A DNA stretch of 64,000 nucleotides, taken from positions 241,427 through 305,426 of the forward strand of contig PBIO01000017.1 in NCBI GenBank assembly GCA_002720865.1. Direction: 5' to 3'. Below, piece by piece: positions 1 through 8,469 of this stretch; position 1 is the first letter of the stretch; the number at the start of each line of letters is the position of its first letter. This stretch comes from Halobacteriovorax sp. GTDB lineage: Bacteria > Bdellovibrionota > Bacteriovoracia > Bacteriovoracales > Bacteriovoracaceae. The notes below the pieces were generated by a model. That model was not told where the DNA came from. It did not search any database and saw nothing but the letters and a program-made list of their open reading frames with translations. Both the position numbers and the translations under genes were made by a program.

Positions 1-126
1 AAGAGTCAAAATAGTGAAAACGAAACTTCTCTAATATTAAAAAATCTTAGGGCCAATGGTACGGATAGAGATGGGGTCTTGAAGAAACTAGGCTTTAGCT
101 CTTGGGAGCATTTTCTTAATTCTTAA
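1..126 (+). CDS. 3' end of an unidentified protein (partial)
   Basis: An open frame runs from the first base to a TAA at 124-126 and encodes 41 C-terminal residues, ending in the motif KLGFSSWEHFLNS. The composition is protein-like and the stop lies just before the convergent gene on the other strand, with an 11-bp overlap of 3' ends. The start lies outside the window. I do not recognise the family. Confidence 0.5.
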   Translation, partial: KSQNSENETSLILKNLRANGTDRDGVLKKLGFSSWEHFLNS

Positions 127-616
127 TTTGCCGACATTGTTTTTTTATTTTCCATCCTGCCACTAGAGTTTTTCTTCTCCATAGACTTGGCCAAATGGTT
201 TTATACACATTTTTTTTATCATTTTTAGAAAGCTCACAAAATCCACCATCTAAATAACAGCTCACATGATCCTTAAAAGATTGTCTTTTAAGCTTTTTAC
301 AAGAGAGCTCATCTGAAATATTCGCAAGTCTATTAATTAAACAGGTTCTGGTTTTCTCTATCCATTCCCAGCCTTTGCTCGAAAACTGATCTTTTCTGTC
401 TTCGAATCTTTCACAGTATTTTTTTCCAAAGCCCCTAGGATAACCAAAGCGTCCACAGTCTTTAACTTCTTCAATACAAGTATAAAACTCACAGTCCCCC
501 ACAAGCTTTATGCAATCTCTTAGCTCACCTTGGACTGGTGTTGAATACAGAAGCCCCATCATAAGGACTCTTGAAATTAAGAGGAATCGCCATTTTAAAC
601 GGAGAAAGTTGAGCAT
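116..616 (-). CDS. Cysteine-rich exported hypothetical protein
   Basis: This 166-residue protein starts with a basic stretch followed by a hydrophobic segment (about residues 10-28) that looks like a signal peptide ending near PVQG. The mature part has about ten cysteines, many in pairs, which suggests a disulfide-bonded periplasmic or secreted protein. It converges on the partial gene at 1-126. I recognise no domain and can infer no function beyond export. Confidence 0.65.
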   Translation of the reverse strand: MLNFLRLKWRFLLISRVLMMGLLYSTPVQGELRDCIKLVGDCEFYTCIEEVKDCGRFGYPRGFGKKYCERFEDRKDQFSSKGWEWIEKTRTCLINRLANISDELSCKKLKRQSFKDHVSCYLDGGFCELSKNDKKNVYKTIWPSLWRRKTLVAGWKIKKQCRQIKN

Positions 617-811
617 AAGGGCTTATAGCATGAAAGAGTTTTTCACCCCAGATACCCTGAAGGGCTTACATTATTGGCAATATTCGGGAAGTTTAGTAGT
701 GGTTAAGAAAAGCAGGCAAAAAATTAACCTCTAAAGTTTTTTGTAAAAACAACCGATTAGAGATCAATAAAACCAATGGAAGTTCAAAATTTCCGGTCGG
801 TTACCCAAGTT

Positions 812-827
812 GTGAAGCTAGCTTCAC
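812..827. promoter_or_regulatory. 16-bp perfect palindrome (possible operator)
   Basis: GTGAAGCTAGCTTCAC is a perfect inverted repeat without a spacer. It sits about 70 bp upstream of the small membrane-protein gene at 898, in a gap otherwise free of genes (617-897). A loopless palindrome fits a dimeric repressor site better than an RNA hairpin. The binding protein is unknown. Confidence 0.4.
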
Positions 828-897
828 GTTTGTTGAGTTAAATACGATAAGAAATAGCTCACAATATTAATAAGAAAACTTTGATTAGGAGTTATGT

Positions 898-999
898 ATG
901 AGCAGAAAACAAAAAGAGCAAATCAAGGAAAGAGTCATCTCAGCCGCCCTTGTTCTTATTGTGGCCATAGCTTCTCATGGAGTTTTCACTCACCTATAA
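898..999 (+). CDS. Small single-pass membrane protein (33 aa)
   Basis: ATG at 898 is preceded by AGGAG at 887-891 with ideal spacing, and the frame stops at TAA 997-999. The peptide begins with a charged stretch (MSRKQKEQIKER). One hydrophobic helix (about residues 13-25) follows, then a short tail. The strong ribosome binding site and charged/hydrophobic layout support a real small protein. It immediately precedes the DUF5329-like gene and may be co-transcribed with it. Function unknown. Confidence 0.55.
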   Translation: MSRKQKEQIKERVISAALVLIVAIASHGVFTHL

Positions 1000-1005
1000 A
1001 ATGAA

Positions 1006-1371
1006 TTGAAACTAATCCTTAGCCTCTTTTTAATTTTACCTCTCTATGCAGCTGAACTATCAGATCATCAAAAGATTAATAAGCTTCTAGAAGCAGTAGA
1101 ACAATCTAAGTTAACCTTTATAAGAAACGGAAAAGAATACGATGCTTCAAAGGCGAGAAAACACCTTGAGTATAAATATAATTACGTTTTAAAAGGTTTT
1201 TGGTTTTGGCAAAAAGGCGAAAAGGTCACGGTTAAGAAGTTTATTGATAAAATCGCTTCTGGATCTTCAACCACCGGTAAACCTTATTATATAAAAACTA
1301 ATGTAGGGACTAAAGTCCCTACAAAAGATTGGTTGTATAAAAAACTTAAAGAAATAGAGTCTAGTCAATAG
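1006..1371 (+). CDS. DUF5329-family exported protein
   Basis: 121 residues with a short signal peptide ending near LYAAE. The mature domain carries the pattern I associate with DUF5329: an early FIRNGKEY block, a following A-x-x-x-H-L-E-x-K-Y helix, and SGSSTTGKPYYI before a C-terminal Trp-Leu helix. The start is TTG at 1006 with no clear Shine-Dalgarno sequence. Because it begins 6 bp after the small membrane gene, translation may be coupled to it. The family has no established biochemical role; a periplasmic location is inferred. Its 3' end overlaps the convergent gene by 11 bp. Confidence 0.6.
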   Translation: MKLILSLFLILPLYAAELSDHQKINKLLEAVEQSKLTFIRNGKEYDASKARKHLEYKYNYVLKGFWFWQKGEKVTVKKFIDKIASGSSTTGKPYYIKTNVGTKVPTKDWLYKKLKEIESSQ

Positions 1372-2902
1372 TATCTAGTACTTTTTTAACTTCTTCTTGA
1401 TCACTTTTAATTATCGCTTTGGCTTCCTCAATTTCAGCGTGAGAATGCTTTTCTTGCTCAAGTAATACTTCGTGCGCCTTTATCACCTGAGGCATTCTCT
1501 TCTTTCTTTCCTTATCATAAGCAAGAATTTTCTTTCCTTCTTTTATAGGCTGATCATAACTCATACCTCCCACTTGTCTTCGACTTGGGGTCTGAGGGAT
1601 AAAGATATAATCAACTCTTTTTATTCCTTTTCTCTTATTCCACCTTTTACTTGAAAAGTTTTTAACAAATGACTCTAGAGCAGGTCTTGGGACATAATAC
1701 TGAGGGTCTCTTGTGGTTACATAACTTACCACTCTAACTCCACCAATAACCCCTTCTCCATTGGTATTATTTGACCACCATGAAAATGGATTCACATAGC
1801 CAACATTTTGCACATCAAATAATCTGGCACCAAGATTGTGATGCTGTCCATAAATATCTATTTCTCTCATGACATAATTTGAAGTTGTGGTGCAGTTATA
1901 ACCAGGTGTGATCTCAAGTCCTTTGACTGTTCTTACTTTATGAAGTTCTTTTTCATAGAGATCTCTGGCCTTCTTTAGCTCTTCGGGCTTAATCCCATAA
2001 GCATATAAAGTAAAAGTAGGTCTGTAGTTTTGTTGACCTTGGATAAGGTGACCAAAATAACTTACAAGATCAGTATTACCGGCCAAGACCTCTTTAGGTC
2101 CCTCAAAGTAAAAATTATAAGTCTCACCTTTAATAGTTCCATCTTTTCCTACTATTCCTCCGCCAAAAGCAAAATGACCTGCTGAGGCTCCAGGAGAATC
2201 CCCTTGTCTACCACTTAAAGTAATAACAAGTACTCCTTCACCTTCTTTAGGCTGATAACCTTTTTTGTTAAATAAAGTTCCGCTCCAAGGCTTCTTTCCT
2301 TGAGAATTAATATTCTTAGGCATTTCATTTATGATAAAGGCCTTTGGATCATTATAAAATTCTTTAGGAGCTGGATATTTTTGTGGACCAATAGAAGAGA
2401 TTAAATCTTTTTCTAGTATGGCGTTGATAACGAAGACTTTTTCATCACCTCTTTTTTCAAAAAATCCTCTGGCTAAAACTTCCTTATTTTCATAATAGCT
2501 CTTACTTTGCTCATCAAAAGGAATTCCATAAATTGGCTTTGTTCTTCCATAGGTTACTTTTTGTCCATCAATATAGCGCTGCCCTTTTTCATCCGTAATC
2601 ATACGCCCATCTAATTTATCTTTGCCGGCAATAATTGTTGGGGTCCTATCAGTTATAATTTGAGAGTCAGTAATCTCTCCAGAAAATTCTAGAACATAAT
2701 TTTGGCTACTAAGCATTTTAGAATCAAGTGTATATTCAAACTGAGGGGCCATCACGACTTCTCGTTGTACTTCTCGATCATTTTCCATAGAGGTTAAAAT
2801 CACTCTACCGGAATCATCTTTAGAGAGAATCCCATTCACAGTTCCTGCAAAAATAGAGTTTGAGCTCAATAATAAGGCCATGGCCAAAAGTGCTTTTTTC
2901 AT
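1361..2902 (-). CDS. Large exported hypothetical protein
   Basis: I place the start at ATG 2902. It has GGAG eight bases upstream and begins a clean signal peptide ending in SNSIFAG; the longer frame to 3019 is probably untranslated. The mature protein (about 495 residues) has an N-terminal beta-rich part. A central segment follows with GVLVITLSGRQGD, a GHFAFGGG motif and a conserved-looking NCTTTSN with a single Cys. The C-terminus is a Glu/Lys-rich coiled coil. The GHF and NCTT motifs faintly recall DUF4105-like papain-fold proteins, but I cannot assign it. Probably periplasmic or surface located. Confidence 0.6.
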   Translation of the reverse strand: MKKALLAMALLLSSNSIFAGTVNGILSKDDSGRVILTSMENDREVQREVVMAPQFEYTLDSKMLSSQNYVLEFSGEITDSQIITDRTPTIIAGKDKLDGRMITDEKGQRYIDGQKVTYGRTKPIYGIPFDEQSKSYYENKEVLARGFFEKRGDEKVFVINAILEKDLISSIGPQKYPAPKEFYNDPKAFIINEMPKNINSQGKKPWSGTLFNKKGYQPKEGEGVLVITLSGRQGDSPGASAGHFAFGGGIVGKDGTIKGETYNFYFEGPKEVLAGNTDLVSYFGHLIQGQQNYRPTFTLYAYGIKPEELKKARDLYEKELHKVRTVKGLEITPGYNCTTTSNYVMREIDIYGQHHNLGARLFDVQNVGYVNPFSWWSNNTNGEGVIGGVRVVSYVTTRDPQYYVPRPALESFVKNFSSKRWNKRKGIKRVDYIFIPQTPSRRQVGGMSYDQPIKEGKKILAYDKERKKRMPQVIKAHEVLLEQEKHSHAEIEEAKAIIKSDQEEVKKVLDTID

Positions 2903-3083
2903 TAAATTCTCCAAATTTATTAAATATTCCCTTATATGGAGCAAAACTCGTTCCAGTATTTCCCAGGATAAGTATCTGATTTTACGCGCCACGACTGTTA
3001 TTTTCCTAATATTCGTCAATGTCTTAGACGCTGGCAGTTAAGCTCTAGAATTGATATGATTTTGGTCGGTAAGGAGAGCATGG

Positions 3084-4226
3084 ATGCGCGACTATAATAG
3101 ACCAGACTTAAACCACCTTAACCAAGGGACACAGCCTCTTGATAGGCTTGATGTTTTTGGGAATTGGGACGCAGTCCCTCTTGGCTGGTATGCCCTTTGC
3201 GACTCAAAAGAAATTAAAAAAAATAAAATCAAAACCTATAAAATTATGGGGCAGCAAGTTGTTGTCTGGAGGGACGAATCAGGAGCAACACATGCCCTTG
3301 ATGCTTTTTGCCCACATATGGGTTTAAACTTGACCCAAGGAAAAGTAGAAGGACGACAAGTTCGCTGCAAGTTTCATGGATGGCGCTTTAATGAAAAAGG
3401 CTCTTGTACTCATATCCCTTGTGCTGAATCTCCAAAAAAATCTGCCAAAACACAAAGTTATGCCACCCAAGAACAATACGGTTTGATCTGGATTTATCCC
3501 GACGAAGTTGCACCCAAACCAGTTTTTATCCCCCATGATATAAGGGGAAAAGAATTAGACTGGTGGCATATGAAACCTTTGAAACGAAAATGCCATCCCC
3601 ATGCGCCAATGATCAATGGAATCGATGCTCAACATGTAAAGGCCGTACATGATATAAATATTGTTCCGGAAGGCTCAATTCGAATGCGTGATGAGGAAAC
3701 ACTAGAGATTTACTTAGGCTCTAAAATTCCAGAGGGAACCACCACTTTAGGAAAACTGGCCCGCTGGATTCTTGGACCCTACTACGCCTATATAAATTCT
3801 TTTGTAGATGGAAATATTGCCCTTCTCAATACAGTAAAAGATGTAAAACTTTTTGGAAAATGGAAGGCTCCCGAATGTAATATTGTTTATTCAATTCGTT
3901 ATTTTGAACGGGGAGAATCGAGTATTCTGCCTATCTGTGTAACAGAAAAGCGACGCGGCTTTCTAGCAAGACTTAGAACAAAATTTGTTTTACTACTAAC
4001 TAAAATTGGTTTTGAAGTTCTTAAGAATGACGAAGGAGATGAGTTCTTTGAAGATTTAAGATTTCGACATGATAACCTATTAGAAGAATTTGATAAACCA
4101 ATTAAGACCTTAATTGATTTTTTAAACAGTAAACCCCTTTCTAAATGGTCTACAACCCAAAGAAAGGTTATAATTAACAAAGAGAAACAGAGCAAGAGCT
4201 CTTTTAATCAACCGATGGATTGCTAA
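3084..4226 (+). CDS. Rieske non-heme iron oxygenase, alpha-subunit type
   Basis: 380 residues. The N-terminal Rieske domain shows both cluster-binding motifs, CPH at about residue 78 and CKFH about 18 residues later. The central region has D-x2-H-x4-H (in GIDAQHVKAVH), the usual ligand pattern of the mononuclear catalytic iron. The protein should therefore hydroxylate or oxidatively demethylate an organic substrate, taking electrons from a separate reductase, none of which is encoded nearby. AAGGAG precedes the ATG. The stop overlaps the next start by one base (TAATG), implying co-translation with the exported protein downstream. The substrate cannot be read from sequence. Confidence 0.85.
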   Translation: MRDYNRPDLNHLNQGTQPLDRLDVFGNWDAVPLGWYALCDSKEIKKNKIKTYKIMGQQVVVWRDESGATHALDAFCPHMGLNLTQGKVEGRQVRCKFHGWRFNEKGSCTHIPCAESPKKSAKTQSYATQEQYGLIWIYPDEVAPKPVFIPHDIRGKELDWWHMKPLKRKCHPHAPMINGIDAQHVKAVHDINIVPEGSIRMRDEETLEIYLGSKIPEGTTTLGKLARWILGPYYAYINSFVDGNIALLNTVKDVKLFGKWKAPECNIVYSIRYFERGESSILPICVTEKRRGFLARLRTKFVLLLTKIGFEVLKNDEGDEFFEDLRFRHDNLLEEFDKPIKTLIDFLNSKPLSKWSTTQRKVIINKEKQSKSSFNQPMDC

Positions 4227-4771
4227 TGAAGTACTTATTTTTATTCTTTGCCCTAATTAATATGGCCAATGCCGATGAACAATTTATTGTTGATCCAGGG
4301 GTACAAATAAAGTCTGGCTATGGAAATTCTGAAATGTTTATCTCTTACGATCGGGCCAATCCCGATGTTGATTTTAACTATGTTTCTAAAGGCTGCTATT
4401 CCGGAAAAATTAATAGATACAAAAATAAGATGGCAGAACTTGAGTCTGAAGACTTTATTTTTACCAATACGGAAATATACAAGAATATCGTTCCAGGTAC
4501 GGAAAAAGAAGTTGCCACGTTTTTAGTCACTTACGTTAAAGATACTTATGAGGGTAATTGGGAACTCGATGATACTGGAGCTAGTGAAGAAGAGGATCTT
4601 TCCGGACCAAGAGCAAGACCTGCTGATTATCTAGTGTATAGATTTATTCATTTTGAATGTGAGCTTAAGCCTGAAACAAGAGTTCACGACCAAAGCAGAA
4701 AAGAAGGAAAAGATACTAAGACCTACGATATCCCTTCAACTGGCTCTGGAAGTAAAGGAATGAAGAAATAA
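4226..4771 (+). CDS. Exported hypothetical protein
   Basis: The ATG at 4226 overlaps the Rieske stop codon, so the two genes form an operon. A signal peptide (MKYLFLFFALINMANA) precedes about 165 mature residues rich in acidic and aromatic residues, with an acidic block (EEED) and a low-complexity tail. No domain is recognised. It converges tail to tail with the ankyrin/HD gene, with no bases between the two stop codons. Confidence 0.6.
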   Translation: MKYLFLFFALINMANADEQFIVDPGVQIKSGYGNSEMFISYDRANPDVDFNYVSKGCYSGKINRYKNKMAELESEDFIFTNTEIYKNIVPGTEKEVATFLVTYVKDTYEGNWELDDTGASEEEDLSGPRARPADYLVYRFIHFECELKPETRVHDQSRKEGKDTKTYDIPSTGSGSKGMKK

Positions 4772-6979
4772 TCAGATATTGTTTTTAACGAACTCTATGA
4801 TTTCTTTATTCCCACCTTTCTTGGCGTAATCGATTACAGTTTTCTTATTGGCGTCCTGTGAATTTAAATCGGCCTTAGTTTCTTTAACTAAAAACTCTAA
4901 GGCCTTCAAATGTCCTCTGAGCGCACAAACCATACAAAGACTAACTCCACCCACGGCCTGTTGACTAGGCCTAGCTCCTTTTTGACTTAAACTAAAGAAG
5001 AGCTCTTCGTGACCATGAATTAAGGCATGATAAAGAGGACCTCTTCTCATTCGGTCCACCTGATCTAACTTGGCTCCCTTTTCAAGTAGGAGATTCACAA
5101 TCTCTTCACTATTAGCGATAACCGCAAACATCAAAGCGGTTTTTCCCTCAAGATCAATGACATTGATTTCCTCTAAAGAGTTATCGATAAGAAATTTACA
5201 CATGGTTACTTTTGCCTGCGAAGCCGCTAGCATAAGGTCTGTTTCTTTTAAGTCTCTTGAAAGCCTAAAGGCCTGAATGGTGTCGTAAACCTTTGGTGCA
5301 GCTTCTAAATAATCATCAAAACAATCTTTTATTTGTTCGATAACTTCAGGTTCTATACTAGGGGTTTCTTGTCCATCAAAAATGCCATTTAAAATTCTGT
5401 ACATATATGAGCTTTTTTCAAGAAGTTTATGGCTTAGCTCTTTTTCAGTCTCTTCTAATAAATGTTCGCCTTGCTCTTTGATTAACTCTAAGCGGTGGTG
5501 AATAAAGGAGATGACCTCCCAATGACCGAGCTCTTCTTCGGTTAAAAGCTTTGATTCTCTTAAATGGACTTCTAATGTTCTTTCAACTTCATCAAGACTA
5601 TCTGCCTTTTGCCAAAACTCTACAATTTTATCTAAATCGACGAGCTCTAAAAGTTCCAGTGCCCCAATAAGTTCATTGTATCCCTTCCCTTCAAATTTTA
5701 ATTTTAGGCTATTTAAGATTTTTTCTTTCGATCTTTCCAATCCCTTCTTTTGATAAAAAGGTAAACAAGATACGGCCCATTCCTCCGCAACTAAAAAAGA
5801 TTTTGCTAGGTTTGAGATCCCCTCTAAATTATTACAAAAACCTCTTCCATCAGTTGAACCATGGTGTTCGCGAATTAGCTTGCAAGCTTCTTTAGGAACC
5901 GAATCCCATGCCTCAAAGAACTTTGCCGTTAGGTCTGCATGCCTCTCAATTCTTTCTTTTTGAAGTTCGTCTAGCTTTGCTGTTTTTAAACTATCATTAT
6001 TTCTGATAACAGCCCAATCATCAGACTCTAAAAGCAGATCATGAAAAAATGCAGCATAGGGAATATTAAGTTCTGGATCTTCTAAAATCCAATCCAAAAG
6101 TTTTATCATATGAAGCGAGTAAAAAATTACTAGCTGGGCCGTAAGAAAGCGTTCACTAAAATCATCACTTAGCAGTAGTTTTTGAAAATCATCAAGTCCC
6201 TTTGTTGAACTCGTGATCTCAACCATCGAAGTAATACATTGATGAGACAGCTCTGCCACCTCTTCATCCATCCCCCCGTTTTGAAATTCTTTACTTAAAA
6301 AAGTTAATGTTTTATCTAGGGCGTCCATTTTTTGAGCCAAATCAATATCAGGATTTCCAAGTAGGTTGGCCATATGGCTAAATTGCTCTGTGAAAGTATT
6401 TACAAATAAGATTCTTTTTGATGCTTCAACAAAAACATCCCCTCCTAGAAGTCCTTTTAGAACTTCTTTATCTATATTGTCACCTGCGCTAAGAATACAA
6501 TGCTCCTTATCTTCGTCTGTGTAAATCTCGCAGGGAGAAGTTATAAAATACTCAAGCAGGGAAGAGTCAACAGGATAAGGATCTGGGACTTTATATTTTG
6601 CCATTTGGGTAGGAGTAATTTCAAAAAGCTTAGCAACCGGTGAAAGAATATTTTTGAGAAGACCGTTCTCTTCCACATAAATAAACTTTTCAACATTATT
6701 TAACTTGTCTTTTTTCTTCCTATTAACTTGAACAACGATAGGAATATCATAACCAAGCTCCGGTATGGCCTCATCAAGAAGTGAAAAAACATCTTCTCCC
6801 TCTATGGAATCTCGGCAAACAATGAGATCCCATTTAGGTAAGCTGTCCCCTTTTAAAATCTTTTTTAAACCAGAAATTGAGGTGATGATATTAGTTTGTG
6901 CCTCTAAAAAAATTTTAAAGTTCACATCGAGGATTAGCCCTCTTTTTTTCCGATCCTCAATTATAAGTGCCTTAAACAT
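4772..6979 (-). CDS. Receiver-like / HD-domain / ankyrin-repeat signalling protein
   Basis: 735 residues in three parts. Residues 1-120 resemble a response-regulator receiver (MFKALIIED; a CRDS where the phosphoacceptor loop would be), but the usual Asp arrangement is degenerate. Residues about 290-400 form an HD-type hydrolase domain with FFHDLL, ERHADL and a shortened EHHGSTDGRGF reminiscent of HD-GYP. Residues about 590-735 are ankyrin repeats (GKTALMFA, GADL-type turns), a protein-protein interaction module. No membrane segment is visible, so it is probably cytoplasmic. The fusion suggests a signalling or nucleotide-turnover protein recruited by a partner. Whether it still cleaves cyclic-di-GMP is uncertain. 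Confidence 0.7.
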   Translation of the reverse strand: MFKALIIEDRKKRGLILDVNFKIFLEAQTNIITSISGLKKILKGDSLPKWDLIVCRDSIEGEDVFSLLDEAIPELGYDIPIVVQVNRKKKDKLNNVEKFIYVEENGLLKNILSPVAKLFEITPTQMAKYKVPDPYPVDSSLLEYFITSPCEIYTDEDKEHCILSAGDNIDKEVLKGLLGGDVFVEASKRILFVNTFTEQFSHMANLLGNPDIDLAQKMDALDKTLTFLSKEFQNGGMDEEVAELSHQCITSMVEITSSTKGLDDFQKLLLSDDFSERFLTAQLVIFYSLHMIKLLDWILEDPELNIPYAAFFHDLLLESDDWAVIRNNDSLKTAKLDELQKERIERHADLTAKFFEAWDSVPKEACKLIREHHGSTDGRGFCNNLEGISNLAKSFLVAEEWAVSCLPFYQKKGLERSKEKILNSLKLKFEGKGYNELIGALELLELVDLDKIVEFWQKADSLDEVERTLEVHLRESKLLTEEELGHWEVISFIHHRLELIKEQGEHLLEETEKELSHKLLEKSSYMYRILNGIFDGQETPSIEPEVIEQIKDCFDDYLEAAPKVYDTIQAFRLSRDLKETDLMLAASQAKVTMCKFLIDNSLEEINVIDLEGKTALMFAVIANSEEIVNLLLEKGAKLDQVDRMRRGPLYHALIHGHEELFFSLSQKGARPSQQAVGGVSLCMVCALRGHLKALEFLVKETKADLNSQDANKKTVIDYAKKGGNKEIIEFVKNNI

Positions 6980-7039
6980 GGGCTTTATTATAACTGAAAA
7001 AGCCTATTCCCACCGTATTCTTTAGGTTAAGATTTATGA

Positions 7040-7645
7040 ATGAAATTCAAAATCTTGCCTCTATTTATCAGTTTCTTCTTATGCTTTGCAGCTTCTGCTA
7101 AAGAGCAGTTGGCCACATTTGCAGGGGGCTGTTTTTGGTGCACCGAATCTGTCTTTGACGATAAGCCAGGGGTTCTTAGTGCAATCTCAGGTTATACAGA
7201 TGGGAGCAAGTCAGATGCAAACTATAAGGCCGTAAGTAGTGGCTCAACAAAGCACTATGAAGCCGTTCAAATTAAATTCGATGATACCAAGACAAGTTAC
7301 AAGAAACTACTTGAGCTCTATTGGCGTTCTATAAATCCGACTGATTCAGGTGGTCAGTTCGCTGACCGAGGTCCCCAGTATAAACCGGCCGTCTTTTTTC
7401 ATACTGTGGAACAAAAGAAATTGGCCCAAGAGTCTATTGTTATTCTTGATAAGGCTAAAATTTTTAGAAGAAAGATTGTCGTCCCAGTACTTCCCTTTAA
7501 GAACTTTTTTCCTGCGGAGGAGTATCATCAGGATTACCATAAGAAAAAACCCATCCATTATAAATCCTATTATTATGGCTCAGGTAGAGGTACTTACCTA
7601 GACTTAAAATGGATTACTAAAAAAGACTTTAAGATTTTTAAATGA
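7040..7645 (+). CDS. msrA: Peptide methionine sulfoxide reductase MsrA, exported
   Basis: 201 residues. The catalytic motif GCFWC sits just after a signal peptide (ending near FAASA), followed by the typical MsrA sequence (ESVF, SGYT, YR-type strand, DSGGQFADRGPQY, AEEYHQDY). MsrA reduces methionine-S-sulfoxide in proteins using an active-site Cys regenerated by thiols. The signal peptide implies repair of periplasmic or surface proteins, unlike the cytosolic enzyme. Its last codons overlap the ATP-grasp gene by 4 bp. Confidence 0.93.
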   Translation: MKFKILPLFISFFLCFAASAKEQLATFAGGCFWCTESVFDDKPGVLSAISGYTDGSKSDANYKAVSSGSTKHYEAVQIKFDDTKTSYKKLLELYWRSINPTDSGGQFADRGPQYKPAVFFHTVEQKKLAQESIVILDKAKIFRRKIVVPVLPFKNFFPAEEYHQDYHKKKPIHYKSYYYGSGRGTYLDLKWITKKDFKIFK

Positions 7646-8469
7646 AAAAAATAGCCTTTCTAACAAAAGATGAATTAGAAGATTTTTCCTGCGATGATGA
7701 TCTGGCCATCCCCGTGGCCCATAAGTATGGTCTCGAGATCTCCACCATTAGCTGGCATAGTGAAACAGACTGGTCTTTTTTCGACGCCGTTATCATTCGT
7801 AGTACCTGGGATTACCAAGATCATTATGAAGAATTTATAAAAGTTCTTGATAAGATCAGCTCCGAGACTCTCCTTTTAAATAATATTGATACGGTCAAGT
7901 GGAACTCTCACAAATCCTATTTAAAAGAATTACAAGAAAGTGGACATAAAATTATACCTACTCTTTTTCATGATCAAATTATAGATAAGTCCGTCGATGA
8001 GCTTTGTGATTTGCTAGGAACTGAGAAAATTATTTACAAGCCATATATAGGAGCTAATTCTGATAATACCTTTCCAAGGTTAAGGGGTGAATCCGTACCT
8101 CAAGTAAAGCTAGAAAATTTTTTCGTGCAAATCTTTTTAGATTCCGTTTTAACAGAGGGGGAATTTTCTCTTTTCTTTTTTAATGGTGAGTACTCCCACG
8201 CTATTTTGAAAACGCCTAAACCTGGGGACTATCGAGTACAAGAAGAATGGGGCGGGGAAATTAAATCGATTACTCCGGAAGAGAAATTAATTGAAACGGC
8301 TAAGGCCATTGTTGACCCAACTCAGCTTTATAATCGCGTTGACTTGGTTAGAAATAATGATTCATTTGAATTAATGGAACTTGAACTTATTGAGCCTGCT
8401 CTTTATTTTAGAACCTCAAAAGGAGCTGAAGAGAACTTTTTAAAGGCCCTAGTTACTAGGCTTAGGTAG
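7642..8469 (+). CDS. ATP-grasp family ligase-like protein
   Basis: 275 residues. The N-terminal part contains VIIRSTWDYQDHYEEF, typical of a family of stand-alone ATP-grasp enzymes related to the DcsG/RimK group. IYKPYIGANSDNTF supplies the ATP-binding Lys strand. The C-terminal LVRNNDSFELMELELIEPALYF is the metal-binding end of the ATP-grasp fold. It should couple a carboxylate to an amine through an acyl phosphate. The start overlaps msrA (ATGA), so the two are translationally coupled. The substrate is unknown; its 3' end overlaps the convergent gene by 21 bp. Confidence 0.75.
   Translation: MKKIAFLTKDELEDFSCDDDLAIPVAHKYGLEISTISWHSETDWSFFDAVIIRSTWDYQDHYEEFIKVLDKISSETLLLNNIDTVKWNSHKSYLKELQESGHKIIPTLFHDQIIDKSVDELCDLLGTEKIIYKPYIGANSDNTFPRLRGESVPQVKLENFFVQIFLDSVLTEGEFSLFFFNGEYSHAILKTPKPGDYRVQEEWGGEIKSITPEEKLIETAKAIVDPTQLYNRVDLVRNNDSFELMELELIEPALYFRTSKGAEENFLKALVTRLR

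Noticed and set aside
510..734. Plus-strand open frame of 74 codons
   Set aside because: Overlaps the coding part of the Cys-rich gene, has no ribosome site and no protein-like pattern.
3020..3083. N-terminal extension of the exported protein to 3019
   Set aside because: The extension is basic and signal-less; ATG 2902 has a good ribosome site and a clean signal peptide.
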